A stretch of 64,000 bases of DNA from Pseudomonas orientalis (GTDB taxonomy: Bacteria; Pseudomonadota; Gammaproteobacteria; Pseudomonadales; Pseudomonadaceae), in assembly GCF_002934065.1 (NCBI RefSeq), contig NZ_CP018049.1:2850501-2914500 (forward strand), written 5' to 3'. Shown in pieces: positions 46,475-56,536 of this stretch. Positions within the stretch are counted from its first letter, which is position 1; each line of letters begins with the position of its first letter. The notes below the pieces were generated by a model. The model made no database searches and was not told the DNA's origin. It saw only the letters and a list, made by a program, of their open reading frames with translations. Position numbers and translations under genes: made by a program.

Positions 46475-48502
46475 ATGACCGCGTTTCGAGATTTGGTGTC
46501 CGAGATTACGGAGGATGACGTTGCCTGGGTCGTTGAACTCATGAAGCTCAAGGAGCTCGATGCGCCTCGAATCGAGTTCCTACGATCGCGTGAGACGCTG
46601 GATGTCTCCGCATGTCCTGGGAGCGGCAAAACGACGATGGTCGTCGCGAAGCTTGCTATTCTCGCGCGCAAGTGGACTAGCCGTACCCGCGGTATCTGTG
46701 TCCTATCCCATACGAATGTTGCGCGTCACGAAATTGAGCACCGGCTCGGGAACACCGAAATGGGACAGCGGCTGCTCAGCTACCCACACTACATAGATAC
46801 GATCCACGGTTTTGTCAGCCGATTTCTCGCCACGCCATGGCTGCTATCTGCCGGGTTTCGGTTCACAGCCATCGATGATGAGCTGACGCATCGCATGCGC
46901 TTCAATTGCATGACGCTCGCTGATAGAAAAAAAGTCCGTGGATATTTCGAGCGTAGCAAATTCAAAGCTGAGAGTCTCAGGCTGACCAGCACCGACTTCA
47001 CCGACCCGCTCACAGGCAATAACTTTCCCTGTGGTCCGGATGCTGACAGCTATAAAATCATGGCAGCTGCGATGGGTGAGGCCGCCAAGCGTGGTTACTT
47101 TTGCTATGACGAGATCTTCGTTCTGGGCAAGGCACAACTAACCGAACGACCGGGCGTTGGCGCATCCCTCCGGCACCGTTTCCCCTGTGTACTTGTTGAC
47201 GAAATGCAGGACACGTCTGATCTTCAGAACGAATACCTCAGTACCATTTTTCCACGGGAAGATGGGGGCATCTGCGTGACACGAGTGGGCGATCCTAACC
47301 AGGCAATTTTCGACTCTGAAGCAAGCTCCAAAGGCAACGATTTCCCAGATGTCAAACAATCGCTGGACATCGCCAGCAGTTTTCGATTCGACGAATCAAT
47401 CGCGCTGCTCGCTAATCCTTTTGCGTTTCATCCCGTCGCGCAGCGCCTTAGAGGGCTTCGCGCGAAGGGGAATGAGCAACGGCTACCTCATACCATTTTC
47501 GTTTTCCCGGATGGAGATTGCGGCGAGGTGCTCGATGCTTATGGTCGCCACGTACTGCAGCACCTTCCTATAGATCTGCTTCAGAAAGCGACCATCACTG
47601 CTCTAGGCTTTACGCACAAGGGCATAGACCCGGAAGACCAGGACGAGCATTACCCCAAAACAGTGGCGCATTACTGGGGGAAGTACGACCGCAACGCCGG
47701 TGGCTCAGGTTACAAGCCACCCACACTTGTGGAGCGACTACGTTTAGCCAGGCATCACCTTACTAAAGGGGAAACGGCGCATCAGGCGGTGGAGGAGATG
47801 GCTCGTGCGTTGATCCACCTGGCGAACCTGTCTGATCCTCGTATGAGGATCAAGCCTGGAGCGCGGCAGCACGTCCAGGTACAACAGCTATTGATCAAGC
47901 CTGATGATCTGCAACAGTACCAACACCTGGTAGTCGAGGTTTTGTTCAGCTCCGAAACGATCAGCCAGCGTCACTGGAAGGTACTGGGACATCGCTTCTC
48001 ATCACTTGCGAAGGTACTCGCGGCTACCAACGAGCTATCGGAGGCTGGAAAGGACTATCTGGGTTGGGTAGAAGACGCTCAGGAGACTATCCAAGAGGAA
48101 ACCGTCGCGCCGTCAATAAATACGTATCGATGCGTGCACGAGCAAAGAACGGTCGACATCAAGCTTGGCTCCGTTCATTCGGCTAAGGGCCAAACACATA
48201 CCGCGACACTGGTTCTGGAAACGTATAACTATGGCCATGTACTCAACAGCCTGATGCCCTGGATGCTGGGGCAACAGTGTCATGGCGGCAAGTCTGTGAA
48301 GATTCGCCAGAGGAGGCGCCTTCTGGCGATGTATGTCGCCATGACCAGGCCAACACACCTGCTGTGTTTGGCGATTAGCAGGCGATCACTGGGAGAAGGT
48401 GAAGCGTTTGAGCAGAGTCGCCAGATGTTGATCGATCAAGGCTGGAACGTTCATCAGATAGTACCCAGAGACACCGTCGATAGTGTTGATCCAACTCCGT
48501 GA
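46475..48502 (+). CDS. UvrD/Rep-like helicase, GajB-like
   Basis: 675 residues from the ATG at 46475 (GGAG 8 bp upstream); the frame open from 46349 lies inside the preceding gene. Superfamily 1 motifs: CPGSGKTTMV (about 47), SHTNVARHEIEHRL, CVLVDEMQDTSDLQ (about 239), VGDPNQAIF (about 271), VHSAKGQTH (about 565) and LAMYVAMTRPTHLL (about 618). It starts 2 bp after the GajA-like gene, so the two are coupled. GajB senses DNA ends made by GajA and hydrolyses nucleotides. It is longer than the classical GajB. Confidence 0.87.
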   Translation: MTAFRDLVSEITEDDVAWVVELMKLKELDAPRIEFLRSRETLDVSACPGSGKTTMVVAKLAILARKWTSRTRGICVLSHTNVARHEIEHRLGNTEMGQRLLSYPHYIDTIHGFVSRFLATPWLLSAGFRFTAIDDELTHRMRFNCMTLADRKKVRGYFERSKFKAESLRLTSTDFTDPLTGNNFPCGPDADSYKIMAAAMGEAAKRGYFCYDEIFVLGKAQLTERPGVGASLRHRFPCVLVDEMQDTSDLQNEYLSTIFPREDGGICVTRVGDPNQAIFDSEASSKGNDFPDVKQSLDIASSFRFDESIALLANPFAFHPVAQRLRGLRAKGNEQRLPHTIFVFPDGDCGEVLDAYGRHVLQHLPIDLLQKATITALGFTHKGIDPEDQDEHYPKTVAHYWGKYDRNAGGSGYKPPTLVERLRLARHHLTKGETAHQAVEEMARALIHLANLSDPRMRIKPGARQHVQVQQLLIKPDDLQQYQHLVVEVLFSSETISQRHWKVLGHRFSSLAKVLAATNELSEAGKDYLGWVEDAQETIQEETVAPSINTYRCVHEQRTVDIKLGSVHSAKGQTHTATLVLETYNYGHVLNSLMPWMLGQQCHGGKSVKIRQRRRLLAMYVAMTRPTHLLCLAISRRSLGEGEAFEQSRQMLIDQGWNVHQIVPRDTVDSVDPTP

Positions 48503-48589
48503 AAACTCGCGCTTTTGTTAGCCTCCGATAAGGTGGAAGTTATTCGTCTTGAATTTTTGGCACTCATCTCCTGCGCAACCTCAGAGACA

Positions 48590-49651
48590 ATGAGAATGAA
48601 TGCAAGCCCCTGTCTGCCACCCTATGTGGGCAAGACAACCGTTTATATAGATCAAAACGTACTGACCATGGCTGTCAAAGGCCACGACCCTGCATTCTTT
48701 ACATCGTTACTTGACCGGTTTCAGGTCATCTACTCGGACGAGACGCTGCGTGAGATCAAGCGCAGCGGCCAGCCTGATAAATTCCTGGCAGCCCTCGACT
48801 TCCTGAACGCAATGCACTTCAGGTATCAGGTCAACGATAGCTTCGAGCCTACCGGGGAAATGATCCTCCATGAGGTTCCTCCCGTCCAAGCCTATGACAA
48901 TTATCTCCAGGCGGAGCCGGTCTACGACATCATGTTGGCGGCAGCTCATCAAACCACACTCAAGCTCTACGGGGGCCGCAGCGACTCGACTTTCACCGAA
49001 ATAGCCTCTGAGCAGATCGACGCGTTCGATGGCTTAATCAAAAGTCTGTCTGCCCCTCTTGCCCAACTCGACCATACCCACCCTCATCTGCGCGCGCCCA
49101 TCGAGCAATACCTCAAAATCCTAAAGTCCCAGTACGAACAAGTTTCTGTGATGGCCGCCGCCGAGATGAGGAAACACATCAGCGATGAGAGAGATCAATC
49201 GGGAGTGAAAAATTACCGGGCCTCGGTTGGATTGGGTCCGAAGGAACTCAACAACATAAAGCCTCCCCGCGTCATTGAGAAAATATGGCAGGCCTATCAG
49301 GACCTTGATGGCTACCGCGATCGGGGCTACTCGATCGAAAACTTCCTCGGCATCGCCGCCACGCCTCTGTACAGCCGAGACATGCACGTGCATGAAAAAG
49401 TTACGGCCATTTACAACTTGCTGAACGTCATTGGCTACAAGACCGACAGCAAGCTCAAGCGTGGATCCAGATATGTTGCCGCCATCAGCGATGCTGCTCA
49501 TGCGGCAATCGGATCCCGCGCTCACATCCTGCTCAGCGCAGACGAAGTTTTTGTGGACAAGGTCCGGACGATTTACGAGTTTCTTAGGGTGACCACCGAG
49601 GTGGGGCTTGTGTCTTTGGTCGACGGTAGAGTCCTAATAAAAAGCGAGTAG
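48590..49651 (+). CDS. PIN-like domain protein downstream of the Gabija-like pair
   Basis: 353 residues from the ATG at 48590; the frame is open from 48515, and the start is not certain. TTVYIDQNVLTMAVKG near residue 20 and VIYSDETLREIKRSG look like the first acidic sites of a PIN nuclease, and SDAAHAAIGSRAHILLSADEVFVDKVR near the C-terminus like the last ones (an Asp then a late Asp/Asn pair). The middle is helical. It lies 87 bp after the helicase, on the same strand and before the terminator at 49813, so it is probably a third gene of the operon. An RNase effector role is inferred. Confidence 0.7.
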   Translation: MRMNASPCLPPYVGKTTVYIDQNVLTMAVKGHDPAFFTSLLDRFQVIYSDETLREIKRSGQPDKFLAALDFLNAMHFRYQVNDSFEPTGEMILHEVPPVQAYDNYLQAEPVYDIMLAAAHQTTLKLYGGRSDSTFTEIASEQIDAFDGLIKSLSAPLAQLDHTHPHLRAPIEQYLKILKSQYEQVSVMAAAEMRKHISDERDQSGVKNYRASVGLGPKELNNIKPPRVIEKIWQAYQDLDGYRDRGYSIENFLGIAATPLYSRDMHVHEKVTAIYNLLNVIGYKTDSKLKRGSRYVAAISDAAHAAIGSRAHILLSADEVFVDKVRTIYEFLRVTTEVGLVSLVDGRVLIKSE

Positions 49652-49812
49652 TAGGCCATCGAATACACGCCAGCGATAAGGCCCAGTCAACAGGCATTAA
49701 CCAGTAAAGCGCCAATACATCTTGGGGGACAAACGGTCGCCTGAATGCTCTTCCTTCAAACTTACGCCTGTTGATCACGCCAGTACGCAGCCCGCAGAAC
49801 AGACACACAAAG

Positions 49813-49842
49813 GCAAAAGCCCGGTCACTAACCGGGCTTTGC
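49813..49842. terminator. Bidirectional terminator behind the Gabija-like operon
   Basis: AAAAGCCCGGT and ACCGGGCTTT arms with a 5-base loop, between GC at both ends. It stands between the convergent cargo and recombinase operons. The 410-bp gap holds no gene that I trust. Confidence 0.75.
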
Positions 49843-49960
49843 AGATCCCTCAAGGGGAGATAAAACTCAAGTGCCTCAGGGGCTAACGGCCAAACTCTAC
49901 GAGCGGTTGGCGCACATGTCAACGCTTCGCGTCTGATACGAAGTAGTCAGGAGACATTTA

Positions 49961-50042
49961 CCGTAATGTGTAGTCGTCAGAGCTGACGCAGCCCTGTCTA
50001 GCGCTCTAGGCAGACTACCATGCCGTAATTTGTAGTCGTTAT
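49961..50042 (+). repeat. Pair of short direct repeats behind the recombinase operon
   Basis: CCGTAATGTGTAGTCGT at 49961 and CCGTAATTTGTAGTCGT at 50023, 62 bp apart with one mismatch, lie 3' of the small coiled-coil gene. They could be binding sites for a recombinase or the small protein. Confidence 0.5.
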
Positions 50043-50061
50043 GAAGACTATTGAGTCTGAT

Positions 50062-50460
50062 TTATCGGGTGTTTCTCAAAGGTGCCATTACTGACTCTAC
50101 GTCCAAACCGCTCATAAGGCAGTTGTGTGCTATTACTGACAGAGCCTCGAAAAGGTTGTCTCGCTGTCTTGCCAACGCTGCGTTTTCCGCTTGAAGACTT
50201 GCAATACGCTCTTCTAGACTCCTGCGCCGGCGGGCACCATCCGGATCCCTCCCGCTTTCTCTCATTTGAACAATACGGGCGGCCTCAATTCTTTCTCCAC
50301 GGTCACCTCCTAGCGTAGCTCGGCTTGTCAGGCCCAACCGGCGCTGCACCTCCGGTCGGGAAATGGGAGCGATCTCCACTCCTGAGCTAATCATCTGGGC
50401 GAGGAGAGCGTCTATTGCTTCGTCAAGAGTGCCGCCCCTCAATGTCTGTCGTCGTGCCAT
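50062..50460 (-). CDS. Small coiled-coil protein of the recombinase operon (TnpC-like)
   Basis: 132 residues. A short N-terminal helical domain with PISRPEVQRRLGL, like a helix-turn-helix, is followed by a basic stretch and a coiled coil (RRSLEERIASLQAENAALARQRDNLFEAL). Size, place after the recombinases and the coiled coil match TnpC of Tn554 and similar small proteins that follow such integrases. TnpC affects the orientation and rate of transposition in Tn554. It starts 8 bp after the large recombinase. Confidence 0.75.
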   Translation of the reverse strand: MARRQTLRGGTLDEAIDALLAQMISSGVEIAPISRPEVQRRLGLTSRATLGGDRGERIEAARIVQMRESGRDPDGARRRRSLEERIASLQAENAALARQRDNLFEALSVIAHNCLMSGLDVESVMAPLRNTR

Positions 50461-50468
50461 AGTTGCCC

Positions 50469-52595
50469 CTAGTCATCTGATACCGAACTGTGTCGTTTGT
50501 CCGAGTCCACAACCGTGATTGGACGCCCGTTTGGAAACACGCGTTGCACACCTCCATTGGTATCGCGTGCAAGGACAGATTTTAAATTCTTGAGCTTGTT
50601 TTCCTGGTCTGCTAGCCATACATCGCTGCCTGCCTCCCCGGTGCCTGCGTCGCGCATGATGGATATTGCCTTCGTCAGATTCTTGGCTTGTTTTTCAAGG
50701 TTGACCCGCTCCGATGGAGTGCCCATCAGATGTAGATGCGAGCAGCCATTCCAGCATTGAAGATGCTTAGGGCAGGGGGCCTGGGAGAAATCGTGGATAC
50801 AACCTCCGAAAGGGGTCACATGCAGCGCCGTGGCGTGTACGGTGAGGAATGCTTCCGCAGTTGTTGTACCTTTATCTGATAGCAAAGCATGGTAACTATC
50901 GGTCAAAGCGCCATGAATTCGCTTACCTCTTATGGCTGTATGTAGAAAGTCGAGGCGCTCGTGATAGCTATTGAACGCCAGAAACTCATGATGGGCAGCG
51001 GTGTTTTCTTCAATGCTCGTGTGTTGGTAATAAACATTCTGGTCGAGGCGTTTTCGCCCCAGAGCCAATGCTTGCTGAACATCGCTCATACCGGTCAAGT
51101 GGTAAATTGTGTTCCGCCAGTGTCTAGGTTGGTGGCTTGTTAGCCTAATCGGAGTTCCATCGGATTCGGTTAATGAACGACGCGAAAAAATGGACGTATA
51201 TTTTTCATCGTCACCTAATGCGTGATTGATATCCCCGAGGGTGACCCGACGCGGGACCGCACGAAACACATTCGCCTCACGTCCACCGAAACGAAATTGG
51301 CCGTCGAAAGCGATCGCAAGCGTTTCGCTGGTTCTAAGTACGATACGAACTTGTCCCCCGACATTTTCTGTCAATGCCGCGTGCCCACGGATCCTCGGGA
51401 CGATCAGTCGCTCAATCTCCCCGGCGACGTAACGTCGCTTTAACGACCTTCCTTGCTTTTCATCCGGTTCATCGTCAAATGGATGGACACCGTTGCGTGT
51501 GAGGAAAAGGTATAGATTTCTGCTTGCGCTTCTTGCTTCGCTAAAACCTAGCCAGTCCAAGACCTTTGCATCGGAGATCACTGACTGAGGGGGGTAGCTC
51601 CAAATACGTCCTGGGTGGAGTTCTTGCCAGGCGGCAATTTCTCGTTGTTCATTGGTTAGCGTTTTTAATCGCTCTACTGCGCGCCTGGCTAGAGGAATGT
51701 CGCTTTCAGCCAGCCAATGAACACGGGACTGAAATTGCTTTTCCGCGAAGTACCTAATCCCGCATTCGACCAGAGGCTTGCCATGTGCATCGACAACTAC
51801 TTCTCCTGTCGTCCCTTTGATCGGCCTTTCGACCCAACAATCATAGGGTATTACGGCTACTTCGTTACCTCGTTGCCCAGTCGCTATCAATAAGTCGATC
51901 ACTCGCAGCAAAATTTCTTCGCCGTCACTAAGTGGGTTGTTCGAACATAGTGCATATGCCTCCATCGCCTCACGAGAAGGTAATCTATCATCAGATTTAC
52001 GCTGTTTTACCGCACGATCAGGGTCGTGCAATGAAATGTAATCGTGTCGGCGTTTTTCTGGTTTTGCATCATGCTCAAAGTGGATGGCGAACTCGGTTAA
52101 TTGGAGATTATCAATCGTATTCGCTATTACTTGGAGGTGAGAGATCGCGTCGTAGATATTCTTGTAGCCGCTCTCACGGAGAAAGCCTACGACGCGGTCG
52201 AAATCGCCTCGCGTCAGGAGTGTGGGGTCGGATACACCGCGCTCAAACAGGGTGTTGTACAGCCGTCGAACAGCAATATTGTATGCAGCCACCATCGAAA
52301 ACTTCAGGCTTCTGGTGCGTTGTAAATACACAATTAGAGCCTTGCTAAAGTCTTGGAAAGCAAAGGGGAGTGGGCCCTTCGGCGGTGCAGGATAACCTGT
52401 CTTTTCCAGGGCTTGTCGGTGCGTCTCAAACGTAAGTGCATGTTTGTTAACATCCCTTTGCGGCAACCAATTTCCGATACCCCAGAATGATTCCGCCCAT
52501 GGTGTTGAAATCGGTAATGACCGAAAAATCGCTTGCTCCTGTGCAACAAAGCTTTCGAGGCTCAGCCTTGCCCTAGACAGCGTCATCTTCGGCAC
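50469..52595 (-). CDS. Large tyrosine recombinase with C-terminal Cys/His cluster
   Basis: 708 residues. Catalytic residues of tyrosine recombinases: LLIATGQRGNEVAVI (Arg), LTSHQPRHWRNTIYHL (His-x-x-Arg), and RLDQNVYYQHTS (Tyr). The C-terminus has CIHDFSQAPCPKHLQCWNGCSH, a probable zinc site, as in TnpB-type recombinases of Tn554. It overlaps the gene before it by 23 bp. Confidence 0.9.
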   Translation of the reverse strand: MPKMTLSRARLSLESFVAQEQAIFRSLPISTPWAESFWGIGNWLPQRDVNKHALTFETHRQALEKTGYPAPPKGPLPFAFQDFSKALIVYLQRTRSLKFSMVAAYNIAVRRLYNTLFERGVSDPTLLTRGDFDRVVGFLRESGYKNIYDAISHLQVIANTIDNLQLTEFAIHFEHDAKPEKRRHDYISLHDPDRAVKQRKSDDRLPSREAMEAYALCSNNPLSDGEEILLRVIDLLIATGQRGNEVAVIPYDCWVERPIKGTTGEVVVDAHGKPLVECGIRYFAEKQFQSRVHWLAESDIPLARRAVERLKTLTNEQREIAAWQELHPGRIWSYPPQSVISDAKVLDWLGFSEARSASRNLYLFLTRNGVHPFDDEPDEKQGRSLKRRYVAGEIERLIVPRIRGHAALTENVGGQVRIVLRTSETLAIAFDGQFRFGGREANVFRAVPRRVTLGDINHALGDDEKYTSIFSRRSLTESDGTPIRLTSHQPRHWRNTIYHLTGMSDVQQALALGRKRLDQNVYYQHTSIEENTAAHHEFLAFNSYHERLDFLHTAIRGKRIHGALTDSYHALLSDKGTTTAEAFLTVHATALHVTPFGGCIHDFSQAPCPKHLQCWNGCSHLHLMGTPSERVNLEKQAKNLTKAISIMRDAGTGEAGSDVWLADQENKLKNLKSVLARDTNGGVQRVFPNGRPITVVDSDKRHSSVSDD

Positions 52596-54093
52596 CCTCC
52601 GTGTGCTGCCGGCAGCGTTCGATCGTAGCGCTTACTGCCAGGATGGTTGTCTGATGCTGGGCGAGGGGCCGGTTGTGACTCAGATCACCGGCTTGTTCTG
52701 CCATATCAATGAACCGTTGGGCCTCCCGCTGGAGCGCATCCTTTACCTGCTCGTGGCGGCCGTCAGCAAAGGGGTGGAACTTCTTGCAGGTGTAGCACGC
52801 GTATATAGGGTTGTAGGGACAGTGGGTATGAACGGGCAGGGCGCATGCACCAATATCGCCTATGTATTGCGTATCAATGACGCCGCGGACGGCTGCTTCA
52901 GGAGTTGCATCGCGGCGTTGGACGATTTTCCCAGTTAATAAGCTGCGCATGATGCGTTGATAGGCCGGGCTCTTACCCAGTGCTTTCTCTTTGATCCGGG
53001 CAATGTTAGGGGTGGCCGTTACGTAAGCACGCGCTGCAACCGTGCTGTTGTGACCGAGCAGTTCGGCAATCATGTCTGCTGGAGTACCCTGATCCGCCAA
53101 GCCTTGCCCGAGGTGATGGCGCAACAACATGGATACCTGATTCGGCCTATCTATCCCAGCTTCACGCAGCTCGTATTTGAGGCCTGTACCGATTTCAATA
53201 ACCGAGAGACGCCTTCCACAAGGATTGACAAATAATGGTTCACAGTCGCTACCAAAACGGCGTTGAATTTCTAAAACGTGGCGTGAGATTTTCTCACCCA
53301 GGCGGGTGGTTATCTTGCGGGGGCGCCGCTCAGGTCTGCGCTGGCCGACTTTTTTGGCCATGGGTAACCACAGGGTATAATACTTCTCGTGACCTGCGTT
53401 CTCAATAAACTCAAAGTCAGCAATGTCAAGTGAATGAAATTGAATCGACCGAGGTGCGAGTTCGAAACCCAAGTGAAGCACTATATTAAGCTGAACATCC
53501 TCCCAAGAGTCAGATTTAGGTTCTCGTTCAATGCGTTTGAGCAATCGAACTTCCTCGTCAAGTTCTAACCCAGACTGCGAGAGAAAAATTCGAGCATAGG
53601 GGTCAACCCGATCTGATTTTACCTCCTTGATTTTTAAATATGTAATTGGATCGAATCCATTAATTCCTCTATCCATTGCCCAGCGATAAAATCTGCGAAG
53701 CCCAATTAGGTTGTGCCTAACTTGTTTAAAGTCTTCTAATTTGGCAATAAAGTTTTGCTGACCCCAAGGAAAGTGTTGGGCGAGGTTGGTGCTTGATAAG
53801 TAGACAAGAAACCTAGCAAACATGAATGCTGTTTGGGGAGCATACTTCTCTAACGAATAAGCCATAAAGCCTTTGGCTATTTCAGTAAGCTCTGGAGCTA
53901 AGGCTAGCTCGACCCAATCAATTTTCAGCGCGACTCCACCGTCGTACCATGTCCACACCTTTAGCCGGGTATCGACGTAGCGTGGTTGGTCATTAGTGCG
54001 AGTTCGAATCGCAACGTGAGCGGGCCCCCTGAACACGTAAGCTGGCAAAGAGGAGGGCGGTGACGCGTGTTCTTGATCGGCTGATTTGGTCAC
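52573..54093 (-). CDS. Tyrosine recombinase, second of the trio
   Basis: 506 residues. LGFELAPRSIQFHSLDIAD carries the first Arg, VSMLLRHHLGQGLADQG the His/Arg box and AELLGHNSTVAARAYV the last His and Tyr. A Cys-rich C-terminal part (CALPVHTHCPYNPIYACYTCKKFHP) suggests zinc binding. It starts 11 bp after the stop of the first recombinase and overlaps the third, so all three should be made together. Confidence 0.9.
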   Translation of the reverse strand: MTKSADQEHASPPSSLPAYVFRGPAHVAIRTRTNDQPRYVDTRLKVWTWYDGGVALKIDWVELALAPELTEIAKGFMAYSLEKYAPQTAFMFARFLVYLSSTNLAQHFPWGQQNFIAKLEDFKQVRHNLIGLRRFYRWAMDRGINGFDPITYLKIKEVKSDRVDPYARIFLSQSGLELDEEVRLLKRIEREPKSDSWEDVQLNIVLHLGFELAPRSIQFHSLDIADFEFIENAGHEKYYTLWLPMAKKVGQRRPERRPRKITTRLGEKISRHVLEIQRRFGSDCEPLFVNPCGRRLSVIEIGTGLKYELREAGIDRPNQVSMLLRHHLGQGLADQGTPADMIAELLGHNSTVAARAYVTATPNIARIKEKALGKSPAYQRIMRSLLTGKIVQRRDATPEAAVRGVIDTQYIGDIGACALPVHTHCPYNPIYACYTCKKFHPFADGRHEQVKDALQREAQRFIDMAEQAGDLSHNRPLAQHQTTILAVSATIERCRQHTEGAEDDAV

Positions 54094-54104
54094 GGCGAAC
54101 CTCC

Positions 54105-55355
54105 TTAACTGTCAAGTCGGCTCCAGGCTGCCGAGGTGCGCTGGGCATTGTGGAGGTTGGCCGACTCGGCTAGATAACGACCTGCATAACGGCGTGGCAT
54201 AGTCGAGGTCTCAGACCAACCGCAGACTCGCCGTAGTTCGTCCGTGGCCCGCTCGAGGTCATGCCCACGCTTTTCGACCAGGTAAGCCAAAAAGTGGTCT
54301 GCAAAGGTGTGGCGAAAGTCATGCGCAGAAAGTGTAGGCAACAATCCTGGATGAGCCAGCTCAATAGTCAGAAACAGCCGATCAAGAACGTTAGACAACG
54401 CGCGGATCGACAGCGGGCGGCCACGATCCGAGATGAACAAATAGTGATACAGCAATTTCATCGGTTTACCGTCACGCAGAGGGCGCCGGTCGCGCTGGAT
54501 ATAGCGCTCGTAGACCTCATACAACTGTGCGGAGATGCCTACGGTCCGCCCATGTGTTTTGAGCGCAGGCTCTTCAACGCGCGGGTCGCGGGGATCATTT
54601 TCGCGATCATTGATGCTGACATAGGCGTGCTGAGAACCTTTATTGATATCCGTGGTGTAGAGCTTCAGAAGCTCTCCGCGACGGATGCCGGTCTCCAAGA
54701 GCAATTCAATCATTAGCCAGTTACGCAGTTGCAAACGTTCCGGGAACGGATTCGCCGCAGCGCCAGGGCGAATCAGTGTGCGAACGATCTGTAGTTGTGT
54801 ATCTGTCAGGCTGCGGTAACGAGTGCGATCGGGACGAGCATTGATGATATGGCTCTCAAAGCGTCGCTCAATGACGTCGGCAACATCGGCAAATACCACG
54901 TTGATGTCAGCCTGTGTGGCTGAATTCTGACGGACGCGCGGGATGTAACGGGTGACGCACCAAGACAAGTATTTTTTCAGCAGGCGCAGGTACTGGTCAC
55001 GTGTTCGTGAACTGATCTGCTGACAAAGTACAGTGCCAGCTTTGCCGATTCGGGCGATCAGATTATCGGCATGACGGCCACTTTGGAGCCAAATAGCGTA
55101 ACCGTCCAGCAAAGCCAGAATCGCTTCAAAGTCGCAGGCCAAGATGGTCTCATCGATATCCAGATCTCGGCTTTTGGCATAAGCGTAGAAAGCCTGGATC
55201 GCGCGCAGGTGCGCCGCAGCCGTGTTGTAAGCGCGGTGCCTGAGTTTGAGTTGGACGTAGATGAACGGAATGAGTATGGGCAACGGCGTCGCATCACCAG
55301 CTTGTACAAGCAGCGGTAGTCTTTGAATCGCCCCTAGTTTCGTAGACACCTCCAA
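54105..55355 (-). pseudogene. Tyrosine recombinase, first of the trio, 5' end cut by IS insertion
   Basis: The frame encodes 416 residues with LLETGIRRGELLKL, LSAHDFRHTFADHFL and GWSETSTMPRRYAG, the full Arg-His-Arg-Tyr set. Its first 11 codons as read are IS sequence. Joining 55323 to 56558 without the IS and one target copy restores ATG at 56592 and MKLIQCRFSSGQ before RLPLLVQAGD, a 417-residue protein with GAGGTGG 5 bp upstream of the start. So the natural start, RBS and promoter are now 1.2 kb away. The present TTG at 55355 has only a poorly placed AAGG, so expression of this and the downstream recombinases is doubtful unless the IS supplies a promoter. Confidence 0.85.
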
Positions 55356-55385
55356 GCCTTAAAATGAGGCCCATTAGGAGGTGCC

Positions 55386-55664
55386 ATGAGCAACCAGCGT
55401 TATCCCGAAGAATTCAAAATCCAGGCGGTCAAGCAAGTGACCGAAAAGCAGCTTCCTGTCTCGGAGGTGGCTGCACGATTGGGTGTGTCTGTGCACAGCC
55501 TCTATGCCTGGGTTAAGCGCTACACCAAGCCTCAGGAACAGCGCGTTGAGGAGGATGATCAGAGCGCTGAGGTTCGTCGTCTACGTGCCGAGCTGAAACG
55601 GGTGACGGAGGAGCGAGACATCTTAAAAAAGGCCGCCGCGTACTTTGCCAAGGAGTGCGGCTGA
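55386..55664 (+). CDS. IS3-family transposase OrfA
   Basis: 92 residues. HTH MSNQRYPEEFKIQAVKQVTE with VSEVAARLGVSVHSLYAWVK, then the leucine-zipper-like helix ending EERDILKKAAAYFAKECG. RBS AGGAGG upstream. The A-AAA-AAG heptamer at 55625-55631 is in the right phase for a -1 ribosomal frameshift that joins OrfA to OrfB. Confidence 0.95.
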   Translation: MSNQRYPEEFKIQAVKQVTEKQLPVSEVAARLGVSVHSLYAWVKRYTKPQEQRVEEDDQSAEVRRLRAELKRVTEERDILKKAAAYFAKECG

Positions 55665-56536
55665 AGTACGCCTTTATTAAGCAGCAAGCGGGTCATTACG
55701 CGATTCGACGGCTTTGCCTGACGCTCAAGGTTCATCCCAGCGGCTACTACGCGTGGCTATCAGAACCAAAATCTGCGCGAGCCAAGGACGATCAGCGACT
55801 GCTTGGATTGATCAAACACTCCTGGCTGGAAAGCGGTGGCGTTTATGGCTATCGAAAGATCCATGATGACCTGCGAGAGGTTGGTGAGAGCTGTGGCCGT
55901 CACCGGGTGGCTAGGTTGATGCGCCTTGAAGGTTTACGTTCTCAGACTGGGTATCGACGGAGGCCTGGAAAATACGGCGGTAAGCCAGCCGTTGCCTCAC
56001 CGAACTTACTGAAGCGCCAATTCGATGTCAGAGAACCCAACAAAGTTTGGGTCACAGACATTACCTACATCCGAACATATGAAGGCTGGCTGTATTTGGC
56101 CGTGGTGCTCGATCTGTTTTCACGCCAGATCATTGGTTGGTCAATGAAGTCGCAGATGACCAGCGACGTAGCCATTGATGCACTGCTGATGGCGGTTTGG
56201 AGACGTAAGCCGAAGCAAGAGGTGATGATCCACTCGGATCAAGGCAGTCAGTACAGCAGCTCAGACTGGCGAAGCTTCTTGAAAGCTAACAACCTGGTAG
56301 CCAGCATGAGTCGTCGAGGTAATTGCCACGACAACGCTGTGGCGGAGAGCTTTTTCCAGTTGCTGAAGCGGGAACGGATCAAGCGTAAAATCTACACTAC
56401 ACGCCAGGATGCTCGAGATGATGTGTTCGATTACATCGAGATGTTTTACAACCCAAAACGACGCCACAGTTTCAACAATCAGCTGTCACCGGTAGAGTTT
56501 GAAAAGCGTTACGCAGCGAGCCTTGAGAGTGTCTAG
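55655..56536 (+). CDS. IS3-family transposase OrfB (DDE domain)
   Basis: 293 residues in the -1 frame to OrfA, overlapping its end. The DDE residues are in WVTDITYIRTY, MIHSDQGSQYSS and HDNAVAESFFQLLKRE. It is made mainly as the OrfAB fusion by frameshifting, which is the functional transposase. Confidence 0.95.
   Translation: MRLKYAFIKQQAGHYAIRRLCLTLKVHPSGYYAWLSEPKSARAKDDQRLLGLIKHSWLESGGVYGYRKIHDDLREVGESCGRHRVARLMRLEGLRSQTGYRRRPGKYGGKPAVASPNLLKRQFDVREPNKVWVTDITYIRTYEGWLYLAVVLDLFSRQIIGWSMKSQMTSDVAIDALLMAVWRRKPKQEVMIHSDQGSQYSSSDWRSFLKANNLVASMSRRGNCHDNAVAESFFQLLKRERIKRKIYTTRQDARDDVFDYIEMFYNPKRRHSFNNQLSPVEFEKRYAASLESV

Noticed and set aside
49584..49922. 112-residue open frame on the minus strand
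   Set aside because: It runs through the terminator hairpin at 49813 and over the end of the PIN-like gene.
49961..50042. Short CRISPR-like array
   Set aside because: Only two copies of a 17-bp repeat, no third unit and no cas gene.
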